A stretch of DNA of 64,000 nt from Bin80 sp965208025 (GCA_965208025.1 OZ242302.1:3100001-3164000), one strand, 5' to 3'. Counted from the stretch's first letter, positions 43,727 to 53,351 are shown. A program made the numbers and translations. The notes: generated by a model from the sequence alone, not told the origin.

Positions 43727-44920
43727 ATGGCATACAAAGGTACAATTGGAATTCTTACAGGTGGAGGAGATGTTCCGGGGCTCAACCCTGCAATTCGTGC
43801 GGTGACCGTTCGTGCATTACGTGAAGGCTATCGGGTGCTTGGAATCAAGCGTGGATGGGCAGGTTTGGTGGATCTGGTTCAAGATCCCGAGGCGGATAAT
43901 TACGAATGTTTTGAAGAACTGAATGAGGCTACGGTGAATGCTGCGGCACGTACAGGTGGGACATTTTTGCACAGTTCCCGCACGCGCCCAAGTCATTTGC
44001 CAAAAACCACCCTTCCACTTCATCTAAGAGATCAGTTCACGGATGAGATCAGTGATGTCACTTCGGCAGTCCTTTCAAATGTTGAATATCTTGGGATTGA
44101 TTATCTCGTCCCTATTGGAGGAGATGATACACTTAGTTATGGCTATCGTCTGCACAAAGAAGGTGTTAAGGTGGTTGCAATTCCGAAGACTATGGATAAC
44201 GATGTGCCTGGCACAGATTACTGCATTGGATTTGGCACATGTGTGACGAGAACCATTGAATTAGCCAACACACTCCGGACATCTGCAGGTTCACATGAGC
44301 GCTTCTTAGTCATTGAGGTGTTCGGTCGCTATGCAGGATATTCTGCTCTCCTTCCTGCCATGGCAGGTGCGGCGGACCGATGCGTGATCCCGGAAGTTGA
44401 TTTTGAGATTGATCGGCTTACAGATCTCATGGTTTACGATCGAAATCGACATCCCAGTCGCTATTCCGTGGTGCTGGTTTCGGAGGGGGCAAAAATCAAA
44501 GGGGATGATCAAATGTCGTTTTTGGGATCCGAGAAAGATCAGTATGGTCATGCGAAGCTTGGGGGAATCGGGATCCGAGTAGGTGAAGAATTGAAGAAAC
44601 GCTCCCCAAACTACAACAATGGAAAACGGGTCAATATCGTGAATCAGCGACTCGGATATCTGGTTCGTTGCGGAGCCCCTGACGCGCTTGATTGTGTTGT
44701 ACCGATTGCCTTCGGGAATCTGGCATTGGACTTGATATTGGGTGGCACTTCTGGACGGCTGGTCAATATTCGCAACGGTGTTTACGGAAATATTTCAATG
44801 GAGGTCATTAATTCCCCCCATAAGGTAGTTGACGTAGAAAAGTTCTACAATGAAGAGCGACTCCGTCCAAATTTCAAGGATCTACAGGATGCCCCCCTCT
44901 TTATCATGAACTCAGATTAG
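43727..44920 (+). CDS. 6-phosphofructokinase, probably PPi-dependent, 397 aa
   Basis: It phosphorylates fructose 6-phosphate in glycolysis. TGGGDVPGLNPAIR is the phosphoryl-donor loop at about residues 11-24. Two positions decide the donor: here GGDD (130-133) and PKTMDND (152-158). ATP-dependent enzymes have GGDG and GTIDND at these places, while PPi-dependent ones carry the second Asp and the Lys, so PPi use and a reversible reaction are expected from established family rules. The catalytic TMDND aspartates and the FGRYAGYSALL substrate segment are intact. Single gene, ATG start, cytoplasmic. Confidence 0.93.
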   Translation: MAYKGTIGILTGGGDVPGLNPAIRAVTVRALREGYRVLGIKRGWAGLVDLVQDPEADNYECFEELNEATVNAAARTGGTFLHSSRTRPSHLPKTTLPLHLRDQFTDEISDVTSAVLSNVEYLGIDYLVPIGGDDTLSYGYRLHKEGVKVVAIPKTMDNDVPGTDYCIGFGTCVTRTIELANTLRTSAGSHERFLVIEVFGRYAGYSALLPAMAGAADRCVIPEVDFEIDRLTDLMVYDRNRHPSRYSVVLVSEGAKIKGDDQMSFLGSEKDQYGHAKLGGIGIRVGEELKKRSPNYNNGKRVNIVNQRLGYLVRCGAPDALDCVVPIAFGNLALDLILGGTSGRLVNIRNGVYGNISMEVINSPHKVVDVEKFYNEERLRPNFKDLQDAPLFIMNSD

Positions 44921-45136
44921 CACTCGTTCGTACCTGAGAGATCATTACCAAAAGTTTACCTCTTCTGACCATGGGGTCTGGGGAGAGAATGTCGTTACGT
45001 CAACATAGAATTGTGAATTTTCTGTGAATTTTTATCTGGAAGCCCTTCCAGTTGTTGAATAATTATTCTATTTCAAAGTATTTTCCTAAATTATTAAGGT
45101 CATAACATGCATTAACCTTAATTAAATCGGAATTCT

Positions 45137-46468
45137 ATGCGTAATAAATTACTTCGTGTGCTGGCTGGCTTAAGCCTGTTAGCCCCTATGACTGCAGTTG
45201 CTCAGGAGGCTGAGGAAGTTGCCACCATTAGCGGTGCTGATACATCATGGCTGCTCGTATCAACGGCTCTTGTTTTACTTATGACGCCTGCACTGGCATT
45301 TTTCTATGGTGGTCTCGTTCGGTCCAAGAACGCATTAAATACCATGATGATGAGCTTTGTGGCTCTCGGTGTTTCAGGCACGCTGTGGGCGGTTGCGGGC
45401 TATTCTATTGCATTTGGCGGTGGGAGTCCATGGTTTGGTGATTTTTCAATGCTCTTCTTGTCTGGGGTAGGTCTTGACCCGAATGGCTCTATTCCTGATA
45501 TGCTATTTATGGGCTTTCAGGGGACTTTTGCAATCATTACTGCTGCACTCATTTCTGGAGCCGTAGTTGAGCGAATACGTTTTGTACCGTACGTACTCTT
45601 CATTGGACTTTGGGGACTACTCGTGTATGCTCCAGTCTGTCACTGGGTTTGGGGTGGTGGATGGCTTGGTGACTTAGGTGCCCTGGATTTTGCAGGCGGA
45701 GCGGTTGTTCATGTAAATGCTGGGGTTGCCGCTATGGTCGCTGCTCTGGTTTTGGGTCCGCGTAAAGACTATGGTCGGGAGGCACTCCTTCCCCACAATG
45801 TCCCATTTGTTTTATTGGGAGCTGGACTTCTCTGGTTCGGTTGGTTTGGATTTAATGGTGGAAGTGCACTTGCGGCCGATGGAATTGCGGCTCTGGCGCT
45901 CGTAAACACTCTTCTGGCTCCCGCTGCTGGAGTCTTTGTCTGGACGTTATTGGATCAATTCACGACTGGAAAAATTACTGCAGTAGGCGTTGCAACGGGG
46001 ATCGTAGTTGGTCTCGTCGCCATCACACCTGCCGCAGGTTTTGTTGATCCTGCGGGTGCTCTGGCTTTGGGAGCGATTGCCGTGATCCCAAGTTATATCA
46101 TCATCAAGTGGCGCACGAAAACAAGTCTTGATGATTCACTTGATGTATTTGCTGCCCACGGTATTGGAGGAGTTATGGGTGCCCTGCTCACAGGTGTTTT
46201 GGCCACATCTACCGGATTATTCTCCAGTGGAGAATTTATGCAGCTTGGAATCCAGGCCTTATCTGTTGCTGCGGTCGCCGTGTATAGCGGTGTGCTAACC
46301 TATATCATTCTGAAAATCGTTGGATTGGTTACCACATTGAGAGCTGAATCATCTGACGAAGGGCTGGGAATGGATCTTGTTGCACACGGAGAGGAAGCTT
46401 ATGCTACGGGGGAAGGGGCTGTTTTATTGAATGAGTCTGAAGCACCTGCGCGTGTTAACGGACTTTAG
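45137..46468 (+). CDS. amt: Ammonium transporter (Amt family)
   Basis: An N-terminal signal-like segment (LLAPMTAVAQEA) precedes eleven expected membrane helices. The pore histidine pair is visible: VHVNAGVAAM near residue 190 and AAHGIGGVMGALLTG near 338, and the FFYGGLVRSKN segment with the outer aromatic gate region is present. Amt conducts ammonium/ammonia through the inner membrane at low nitrogen. The PII gene follows 26 bases after its stop, the classic amt-glnK arrangement, in which PII plugs the channel when nitrogen is plentiful. Length (443 aa) is normal. Confidence 0.97.
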   Translation: MRNKLLRVLAGLSLLAPMTAVAQEAEEVATISGADTSWLLVSTALVLLMTPALAFFYGGLVRSKNALNTMMMSFVALGVSGTLWAVAGYSIAFGGGSPWFGDFSMLFLSGVGLDPNGSIPDMLFMGFQGTFAIITAALISGAVVERIRFVPYVLFIGLWGLLVYAPVCHWVWGGGWLGDLGALDFAGGAVVHVNAGVAAMVAALVLGPRKDYGREALLPHNVPFVLLGAGLLWFGWFGFNGGSALAADGIAALALVNTLLAPAAGVFVWTLLDQFTTGKITAVGVATGIVVGLVAITPAAGFVDPAGALALGAIAVIPSYIIIKWRTKTSLDDSLDVFAAHGIGGVMGALLTGVLATSTGLFSSGEFMQLGIQALSVAAVAVYSGVLTYIILKIVGLVTTLRAESSDEGLGMDLVAHGEEAYATGEGAVLLNESEAPARVNGL

Positions 46469-46494
46469 TAACTCAAAATTAATTGATCAGAAAA

Positions 46495-46845
46495 ATGAAA
46501 CTCGTCAAAGCAATCATACGTCCATCAACCCTGCCAGATGTACTTCGTGCATTGTACGCGGCAGACATAACTGGACTCACGGTTACCAGAGCAAGGGGGC
46601 ATGGTGGAGAGGTTGAGGTTGTTGAAACGTATCGCGGAACCACCGCAAAGATGGAGTTGAAGGAGAAAATCATGATTGACATCGGCGTATCAGACGATTT
46701 TGTTGATGTAGCTGTGGACGCAATCTGTAAGAGTGCTTCAACAGGAAATGTCGGTGACGGAAAGATTTTCGTATTACCGGTTGAACGGGTGATCCGTGTT
46801 CGAACAAAAGAAGAGGATATGGCTGCGGTTACTCCTGTGGAGTAA
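46495..46845 (+). CDS. glnK: PII nitrogen regulatory protein (GlnK/GlnB family), 116 aa
   Basis: The ATG at 46495 (MKLVKAIIRPSTLP) is chosen over an upstream TTG at 46483. The T-loop reads GHGGEVEVVETYRGTTAKMEL, with Tyr46 in the place of uridylylated Tyr51 of E. coli PII. The B- and C-loops for ATP and 2-oxoglutarate are present: TGNVGDGKIFVLPVERVIRVRT. It is a trimeric sensor that blocks the Amt channel encoded just upstream. The T-loop differs in sequence from the enterobacterial K-G-x-x-E-x-Y-R-G form. A strong terminator follows. Confidence 0.95.
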   Translation: MKLVKAIIRPSTLPDVLRALYAADITGLTVTRARGHGGEVEVVETYRGTTAKMELKEKIMIDIGVSDDFVDVAVDAICKSASTGNVGDGKIFVLPVERVIRVRTKEEDMAAVTPVE

Positions 46846-46893
46846 CTGATTCTCTTTAATATTTTGGATAGGCATGCTCAGGGTTGTGGTTTG

Positions 46894-46929
46894 GGTACCC
46901 GGAGAGTAATTCTCCGGGTACCTTTTTTT
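46894..46929 (+). terminator. Strong intrinsic terminator of the amt-glnK unit
   Basis: GGTACCCGGAGA (46894-46905) pairs perfectly with TCTCCGGGTACC (46911-46922) across a 5-base loop and is followed at once by seven T (46923-46929). It lies 49 bases after the glnK stop. Confidence 0.93.
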
Positions 46930-47145
46930 GGGAAATCATAGGGAATAGGTGAAAAGCCTCCGCTCATTTTCGCTCTGATTCTCTGGATTTACTGGCAGAA
47001 CCATCTACACTGAATCACCCCATTGCAAGACGACCTTCCTAACTATCTCACCATGGTCATTCCACCACAGCGTGGCATTAGGTGCAGCGTCACTTACAAA
47101 TCAGGAATGATATGCTGCACCAAGTTCTGTGGAATTTGTCGGAGA

Positions 47146-47624
47146 TCAGAATATTTGGTTTTTTCTTGACAGTTCTATGCCGTACGTAATTGGATCATCG
47201 GGCGGGTTTGCCAGATATTTGTCAATCAATGTTTTAAGTTCGGATATTGTCCGCGCTTCAAGAAACACACCTAGTTCCATCCCCGCTGCAAACTTTGGCA
47301 ACTTGTCTAAATTATCTCGAAATATGAATCGGCCAATGGCTTTGCCTTTATATATTTCCTCAGGTTCACTATCTAAAAAAGGATATCCCAAGAGTATCCC
47401 GGGGCCAAACGCGCACTCTTCTACTTCCTTACACAGAATACGCAGATCCTTCAATGTGCATTTGTCTTCGTGAATACATTGCCTTTTTCTATAAATGGAG
47501 TTTTCTCCGTCAATAGAGCAATGTGATAAGGTTTGCCTGAAAGTTTTTTGTGTCGGTACAGATCCAACGTCTTATACTTTCCGACTAATTTGTATTCTGT
47601 TTCTTTATAGTTATGAAAGAACAT
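47146..47624 (-). pseudogene. Cassette gene C, frameshifted, ~155 aa if restored
   Basis: The first part reads from ATG 47624 (MFFHNYKETEYKLVGKYKTL) to ...KGNVFTK near 47460, and the second part continues in the other frame as DKCTLKDLRILCKEVEECAFG to the stop near 47146 (IELSRKNQIF). Loss of one base at about 47465 explains the break. The second part has a pattern of short beta strands and helices like small immunity proteins (KFAAGMELGVFLEARTISELKTLIDKYL), which is only a resemblance. It overlaps the end of gene B by 14 bases. Copy 1 at 30-32.7 kb has no clear counterpart of this gene. Confidence 0.5.
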
Positions 47625-47875
47625 AAAGAATATCTTTATCCATAGGCTTAACGACCTTTCCGTATTCGATCGTATTCCCAATTTCAACAGCCAGCGCTTT
47701 TTTGGGATCGAGTGGATAAAGATTCCAGTCGATGGACTTGATTATGGCCTTCACCGAAGCCAGATAGAACATGGACTCCGCAATGTCAATATAGATCTCC
47801 CAAAGATCAGGAATTATGTCTTTTGGCCTTTTCATTTTGACTAATTTTCCACGTATCGTCGTCTCGGTACCCTGC
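47611..47875 (-). pseudogene. Cassette gene B, copy 2, frameshifted
   Basis: The main frame from 47835 reads MKRPKDIIPDLWEIYIDIAE through SIDWNLYPLDPKKALAVEIG to MDKDILYVLS. The segment before it, GYRDDDTWKI, matches EYRDNNTWKI of copy 1 but is in another frame, so one extra base near 47840 breaks the 5' end. Unlike copy 1 it contains no IS and so shows the ancestral insertion point. It lies directly before gene C and after gene A. Confidence 0.55.
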
Positions 47876-47930
47876 TCGGATCACCGGTTTTTATAAAATT
47901 TTATCCCAATATTTACGGCCAATTCAACGG

Positions 47931-48220
47931 TCATTCTCTACCAAATACGTGTTTCATTAAAAACTTAAAATATGCCGGGTGATCAAATAGAACCGATTTG
48001 TAAGTGTATTCTTTCCAAGGAGCAAGCTCATCAATAAAATACTCTGTTCCCATGGAATACGTTTCGGTTGCATAAACTACTTCGTCTCTATCTGGATGCC
48101 ACGGATTTTTAATTCCCTCGGAACCTTTCCCCGGATATTCTTTGCGACATACGGATGAATAAAATCATCTTCACGGGCTACTTCGTTGAGTTCGTACGTC
48201 ATAGTGTCCGTAAGCTTTCG
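47931..48220 (-). pseudogene. Cassette gene A, copy 2, 5'-truncated and frameshifted
   Basis: The homology with the HExxH gene at 32258-32713 begins at KLTDTMTYELNEVAREDDFI and, after a frameshift near 48090, resumes as KNPWHPDRDEVVYATETYSMGTEYFIDELAPWKEY and FDHPAYFKFLMKHVFGRE to TGA at 47931. The part with the HExxH motif is missing. It is thus a dead copy. It sits between gene B copy 2 and the duplicated 3' end of the M16 peptidase gene. Confidence 0.55.
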
Positions 48221-48308
48221 GAGGCTACATGGCTCTATGGACAGTGCCATACAGCCCACATACATGGAAGAAATGGCAGGGATAACAACTCAAAGGGTTG
48301 GGAGATAG

Positions 48309-48345
48309 GTCCCAACTCTCGGGTGCTAGTTCTGAAGTATGTTTC
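48309..48345. repeat. 37-bp direct repeat, distal copy
   Basis: This copy is identical over 37 bases to 48381-48417, which covers the last five codons and the stop of the M16 gene (- strand). The copies are 72 bases apart start to start. It looks like a short duplication of the 3' end of the M16 gene. Confidence 0.8.
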
Positions 48346-48380
48346 ACAGCCCAGAACCACGGTCCCGACGGAGGTGACCA

Positions 48381-48417
48381 GTCCCAACTCTCGGGTGCTA
48401 GTTCTGAAGTATGTTTC
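48381..48417. repeat. 37-bp direct repeat, copy at the M16 gene end
   Basis: It contains the M16 stop codon (48398-48400) and its last codons (NILQN) and extends 17 bases beyond the gene end. The second, non-coding copy is at 48309-48345. Confidence 0.8.
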
Positions 48418-51142
48418 CCTCAGTATCTAACAAGATCACGGGGCCGTATCCCAGCTCCTGGATACTAGGTTGAATCATTTTCAAATCTCCCACAATGAGC
48501 CAGATCAGATCATTGGGGCGGAGAACCTCTTCCGCAGCGGATGTAATGGTGTCAACGTTGAGCGACCGCACTTTATCAGGATAGGTATCATAATAATCTT
48601 CGGGCAAGTCATATTGAACAAGATCAAGGATACTGCCTGCGACGGATCCACTGGTTTCCCAGAGTCCAGGAAGAGCCAAGGTCTGGCTTTCTTGTGCTTT
48701 GAGGACTTCCTCTTCGGTGGCAGGGTTCTCGCTAATGATCCCTTGCAACTCTCCTTTTATTTCCATCATTGACTCGGCCGTCTTGTCGGTTTGCACGGGA
48801 GCATAGACCAAAAATGGACGCTGTCCACGCGCGGAGAGAAGGAGTGAACTTGCTCCGTAAGACCAACCTTTGTCTTCGCGCAAGTTCAAATTGATTCGGG
48901 AAACAAAAGCACCGCCAAGCACCGTATTCATGGTTTCAATTCCAATATTGTTGGGGGTATTGCGAGGAGGAGCAAGATGGCCAGCTAAAATGATGGATTG
49001 TTCCGATTCGGGGCGGTCCATGAGATAAACGCGTGCGCCCTCTTCATGGGGGACAGAAGCAATGTTTTTTGATGGAACATCCTTGGACGCCCAATTACCA
49101 AGTCGCGCCTCTAACAGGGGAACGATGGTAGCAAGATCCGTATCTCCGACGATAATTAACTTTGTATTATTCGGCTTGAACCAATTGTCATGGTAGGTCA
49201 AGAGATCCTGTCGTGTCATGTTCGTGACGGATTCAACGGTACCACTACCAGTTAATGGATTGCTGTATGCATGATCAGATCCATAGTAGAGGGCAGGCAT
49301 GACTCGGAGCGCCATCTGGACAGGATTCATTTTTTCACGCTGAATTCCAGCCAAGCGCTCTGCTTTCAAGCGATCAAATTCGGAATCAGAAAAAGAGGGA
49401 TTCAAGATGACATCCGTAAAGAGGTCTAAGCTTGGTTCCAAGTTCGCGATGAGGGAGGTTAGATTTACAAATGAACCATCCAGATTCGAACCAGTGCTAA
49501 GATTTGCGCCAAGATTTGCGATCCGGTCATTAATCTCAAGAGCCGTAAGGCTTGTAGTCCCTTCGTCCAACATAGACATAACCATACTGGCCGTTCCAGG
49601 AGCAATCCCCTGATCCGACGCGTATCCAGCATCAAGGATTAGCCGTATATTCACGGATGGAATCGTATTCCGCTCAGCAAGAATGATTTCCAATCCATTG
49701 CTAAGTGATGTTCGCTGGAGTTCAGGGAATTTCACTTCGGGTTCTGGACCTGTTTCAGGCAAGGTCGACCGGTCAATCCCTTCGGCAGCTGCGGCTAGTT
49801 CGGGAAAGGGATGCACTTCCATTACATAGACACCATCAGAGAGCCATTCTTCTGTTATTTGGCGAACCTCTTCTGGTGTAGCAGCATCCTTATCGTCAAA
49901 AGAATTTAGATACGCATCAGGACTTCCAGCATAAATTTCAGAGGAGGCCAAAATATCCGATTTACCTCCAATACCACCGATTCGCTCAATCCCGTAGATG
50001 AAGCTGGCTTTTTCTTGGGTAATAATCCGAAGTAATTCCTCAGGAGTTGGTCCGTCGGACATCAGCGTGGCCATCTCTTCATCCAGAGCAACTTCAATCT
50101 CTGTAAGTGGTATCCCTGGGCGTGCAGTGGCTTGAACAATAAACTGACTTCCAATGCTTCCCGAATAAAGATAGGCACTGGCATCTGTTGCAATCTGATC
50201 GGTATAAACCAGTCGCTTGTAAAACCTGGAGTTTTTTCCACTCGACAAAATACTCGACGCAAGGTCAAGTAGGTGAAAATCATTTGAGTAGCGCTCGGGC
50301 ACATTCCATACTTTATAGATACGGGCCTGAGGCACGCGATCTTGCATGATTTCGCGCTGCTCCCCAGAGCGTTTGGCAATCCATGTATTAAAATGAGATA
50401 CTGGTGGCCCTGGCGGGATATCCCCGAAATATTTTTCGGTTAAAGTACGGGCTTCATCCACGGTGATATCTCCTGCGATGGAGACGACTGCATTATTTGG
50501 TCCGTAGTATGCATTGAACCAATCTTGTACATCTTCCAATTCGGCAGCATTCAGATCATCCATAGATCCGATCACAGTATGAGCGTAAGGATGTCCCTTT
50601 GGATACGTAGCCTCTGTGATTCGATTAAAGACCTGACCGTAGGGAGTGTTTTCCCTTTGACGTTTCTCGTTTTGTACTACCCCACGCTGCTCATCAAGCT
50701 TGTCCTGATCAATAGCTCCAAGCAGATGGCCCATTCGATCGGATTCCATCCAGAGTACAAGATCCACGGCATTTTTCGGCACGGTTTGGAAATAGTTGGT
50801 CCGGTCACGACTGGTTGTCCCATTGAGATCGGTAGCCCCAATCCGTTCCAGTACCTGGAAATAATCATCATTGAAGTTTTCTGATCCATTGAACATGAGA
50901 TGCTCAAATAAATGAGCGAATCCGCTTTTCCCCTCGGGTTCATTTTTGGATCCTACGTGATACCATATATTCACTGCGACGAGGGGGGCCTTATCATCTT
51001 CATGGACGATTACGGTGAGACCATTGTCCAGTTGGAATTTCTCAAAGGCAATGGTAGGTATTTGCATAGTTTCGTTTTCTTGAGCCATGAGATTTGATGC
51101 ACACAATAGTAGCAGAGCGAAGGCCAATAAAGAGTATTTCAT
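48398..51142 (-). CDS. M16-family zinc peptidase, two-domain, 914 aa
   Basis: A signal peptide is clear (LLAFALLLLCASNLMAQ), so it acts in the periplasm or at the surface. The inverted zinc motif HxxEH is seen as HLFEH at residues 77-81, with the downstream Glu in DEQRGVVQNEKRQ near 157. The first M16 domain is followed by a typical middle part and a second, inactive M16 domain that starts near residue 470 (FPELQRTSLSNGLEIILAERN) without HxxEH. This pitrilysin-like double domain is common in FCB bacteria and degrades peptides in a closed chamber. A 37-bp duplication of its 3' end lies downstream. Confidence 0.95.
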   Translation of the reverse strand: MKYSLLAFALLLLCASNLMAQENETMQIPTIAFEKFQLDNGLTVIVHEDDKAPLVAVNIWYHVGSKNEPEGKSGFAHLFEHLMFNGSENFNDDYFQVLERIGATDLNGTTSRDRTNYFQTVPKNAVDLVLWMESDRMGHLLGAIDQDKLDEQRGVVQNEKRQRENTPYGQVFNRITEATYPKGHPYAHTVIGSMDDLNAAELEDVQDWFNAYYGPNNAVVSIAGDITVDEARTLTEKYFGDIPPGPPVSHFNTWIAKRSGEQREIMQDRVPQARIYKVWNVPERYSNDFHLLDLASSILSSGKNSRFYKRLVYTDQIATDASAYLYSGSIGSQFIVQATARPGIPLTEIEVALDEEMATLMSDGPTPEELLRIITQEKASFIYGIERIGGIGGKSDILASSEIYAGSPDAYLNSFDDKDAATPEEVRQITEEWLSDGVYVMEVHPFPELAAAAEGIDRSTLPETGPEPEVKFPELQRTSLSNGLEIILAERNTIPSVNIRLILDAGYASDQGIAPGTASMVMSMLDEGTTSLTALEINDRIANLGANLSTGSNLDGSFVNLTSLIANLEPSLDLFTDVILNPSFSDSEFDRLKAERLAGIQREKMNPVQMALRVMPALYYGSDHAYSNPLTGSGTVESVTNMTRQDLLTYHDNWFKPNNTKLIIVGDTDLATIVPLLEARLGNWASKDVPSKNIASVPHEEGARVYLMDRPESEQSIILAGHLAPPRNTPNNIGIETMNTVLGGAFVSRINLNLREDKGWSYGASSLLLSARGQRPFLVYAPVQTDKTAESMMEIKGELQGIISENPATEEEVLKAQESQTLALPGLWETSGSVAGSILDLVQYDLPEDYYDTYPDKVRSLNVDTITSAAEEVLRPNDLIWLIVGDLKMIQPSIQELGYGPVILLDTEGNILQN

Positions 51143-51554
51143 TGGTAAAGTACGATTTAAAGTAGATACCCAGAGAATTAACTATTACGGAGCAAAAAAG
51201 TCTAGGTTACGAAGCTATTCTGGACTGGGTTTTCGTGAAGGTTTGGCATGAACCAGATAGAGCAACGGTCATTATGGACGATCAAAATCCAACAGCACTT
51301 TGCCTACTATAAACTGGAATAGGGTTATTCAGTTACTGCATTCAATTACGTTTCATTGAAATATCAACGGTGGATGGACTTCGCGGCTGATAGGGTGTGT
51401 CGCTATTGGAGCCCTAAGAGCATATCATTATCGTACCACATAAGAGAGATTAATGAGGTTGCAATCGGGATTTCGTGATCAGAGTGCAGATGATAGGGCA
51501 TCTCCTATATGGTGCCATATACAAAAGGCTAAAATATTATCATGCGTGATGATC
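51143..51554. other. Intergenic, 412 bp
   Basis: No gene is seen. A small perfect dyad TATATGG-TG-CCATATA lies at 51506-51521, between the methyltransferase stop and the M16 start; its role is unknown. Confidence 0.4.
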
Positions 51555-52427
51555 TCAAAACAGTTTTTCCCGTGAAATCACGAGTTCGGGAATCCGGCGG
51601 TGATGTGTATTTTTCATCTCCACTAAGACTGCGTCAAAACCATAGCGTTTGATTAATGCCTTGATTTCAGAGGAGAGATCATAGGTCATCAAAAAATTTG
51701 CATTGCTGTTGGCCAGCACATAGAAAATATGTTCATGATCCACCGTGTTGTGATAATAGAGCCGGTTACCTGCTTGTTTTCCACCTCGGGCTGTATATGG
51801 TGGGTCAATGAAAAAAGCTGTGTTCTCAATGTTGCAGAGCAACTCCAACATACGTATACCATCTCCTTCGTAAAATAATAATCGATCAGCGTGTTTGGCA
51901 ATAGCCTGCAACCTGTCTACCAATGTGTTAGGATACCATCGTGTGGAAATACCAGTACCATTTTCGCCGTTTTTAACCAGTGATGCACCAGGTGCAAGGA
52001 CACCACCTCTACGAGTTCGATTCAAAACAAGTGTGCGAAAACCTTGATCTTGAACTGTTTTGGGCATATCAAGTCCTAACCTCTCAACATCAATGCGGTT
52101 TGGGATGAATGAGCGAATTCGTCTGATCAATTCTTCTGGATATTCCAGAGCTGTGCGCCAGAATGAAGCAACATCACGGTCAAGTTCTATCATAAGTGCC
52201 TTCTGTGCGAGATTATTCATTACCGAGGTCAATGAAACGATTCCACCGCCGGTAAATGGTTCAATGAGTAGATCAACGGGTGTGCTCAACCATTTTTTGA
52301 TATGCGGGACGAGCCAGGTTTTACCTCCGGGGTAACGTAGCGGGCTATACTGTTCTACGTTAGAGACATTAGCAGCTGGAATGGAGGATACTCTGAATTC
52401 AGAGAAAGTAATTGATTGAGTATCCAT
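51555..52427 (-). CDS. Dam-type (D12 class) adenine-specific DNA methyltransferase, 290 aa
   Basis: The protein has the D12 class layout: SPLRYPGGKTWLV at residues 28-40, SAM-binding IEPFTGGGIVSLT near 55-67, and the catalytic FIDPPYTARGG near 203-213. It should transfer methyl to N6 of adenine in a short site. The order of the motifs is that of Dam/DpnM enzymes. The site cannot be read from sequence. It lies on the same strand as the ParB-like/nuclease-like pair but is separated from it by 924 bp with an ISL3 fossil, so it could be part of a restriction-modification or other defence island, or be an orphan methylase. Confidence 0.88.
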   Translation of the reverse strand: MDTQSITFSEFRVSSIPAANVSNVEQYSPLRYPGGKTWLVPHIKKWLSTPVDLLIEPFTGGGIVSLTSVMNNLAQKALMIELDRDVASFWRTALEYPEELIRRIRSFIPNRIDVERLGLDMPKTVQDQGFRTLVLNRTRRGGVLAPGASLVKNGENGTGISTRWYPNTLVDRLQAIAKHADRLLFYEGDGIRMLELLCNIENTAFFIDPPYTARGGKQAGNRLYYHNTVDHEHIFYVLANSNANFLMTYDLSSEIKALIKRYGFDAVLVEMKNTHHRRIPELVISREKLF

Positions 52428-53351
52428 TTGAGTGGATTATCGCAGAAAATTTCATGATACAATCCCGGAAGTCACATAAAGATCACTGAAGATTTCAGAA
52501 TATTCACTGTGAGATTTGCGGAAAATTTTTTCTTGATCTGGGATACAGGCTGTAAGCATAACCTATTCAGTAAGTTGCAATCATCTGATCTTCTTACAGC
52601 AGAGGCTTCGTTTTCCGTTTTAGGCTTTCCAGCCTTTTTGTGACACAGATCAAATTTAGACCATTGCAGACTGTTCCCCACGCATGATGTTTCGTGATTT
52701 TGGTTGAACCTATCGGGTCAATTCTCACGAACCATGAATTGATTTATGACCAAGACGATCTTAAAGATCAGTAATAGTCCCGCAGGAAGCGTGAACAGCA
52801 GGATCAAAACCATCAAGGTACGCTCGCTTGGATTTCGTAATGAAGAGTGACTGGCGACGGCTATTTACTTTCTTCCCAGCGGACTTGAACTTAGCACCAG
52901 AAGATAAAAAATCAATTTTCACAAAAAAGGCTGAAGAGCCCCATTTTATAAACTTTGATCAGGTGAATATTCTGGGAGTCGCTGTGTAAGATTCACTATT
53001 GCCGCGTCCGCAGTAGAATCGTGGGATCGTTTTTGGACACATCTTTCAGCAATTGCGCTGGCGCACAGTGGCCGCCTTATAACTCGGCGCACTTCTTCTT
53101 AGGTGCTTCTTGGCATAGATTGAAAATTCGGCATATCGCCTCATGGGACAGTCCAGTCCATGTAGTACACACCACCCCAAAATTCCTCCAGATCAAGCAA
53201 GAATCAATGTGGGGAGAGATCCACTTTAGCCCCCAACAGTCAAAATAAAGTCGTATAGCTTCCCCATGCACATGCAACCTGAACTGAAATCTATCCAAGT
53301 AGACCAAGACGAGTCGTGGCGAATAATATGGGAAGATTATCGTTTAGGACA
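52428..53351. other. Intergenic, 924 bp, with an ISL3 fossil
   Basis: It contains the transposase fragment listed at 52746-52907. The rest is AT-rich and has no gene that I can support; frames near 53077-53307 have no recognised motif. Confidence 0.45.
52746..52907 (+). pseudogene. ISL3-family transposase C-terminal fossil
   Basis: The frame from ATG 52746 reads SNSPAGSVNSRIKTIKVRSLG and GFRNEE, then a stop and, in the same frame, LATAIYFLPSGLELSTRR. ISL3-type transposases have SNG-x-AEG-x-N-x-KIK-x-IK-x-x-x-x-GFRN followed by FATAIYFHLGGLDL near their C-terminus, so this is the last ~55 residues, with an in-frame stop. The rest of the element and its repeats are gone. Confidence 0.6.

Noticed and set aside
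48309..48417. Two-unit repeat as a CRISPR-like array
   Set aside because: Only two units, one overlapping a gene end, and no cas genes; it is a simple duplication.
53077..53307. 76-aa - strand frame in the ISL3-fossil gap
   Set aside because: Composition (many Cys and Trp) and lack of motif suggest a chance frame.
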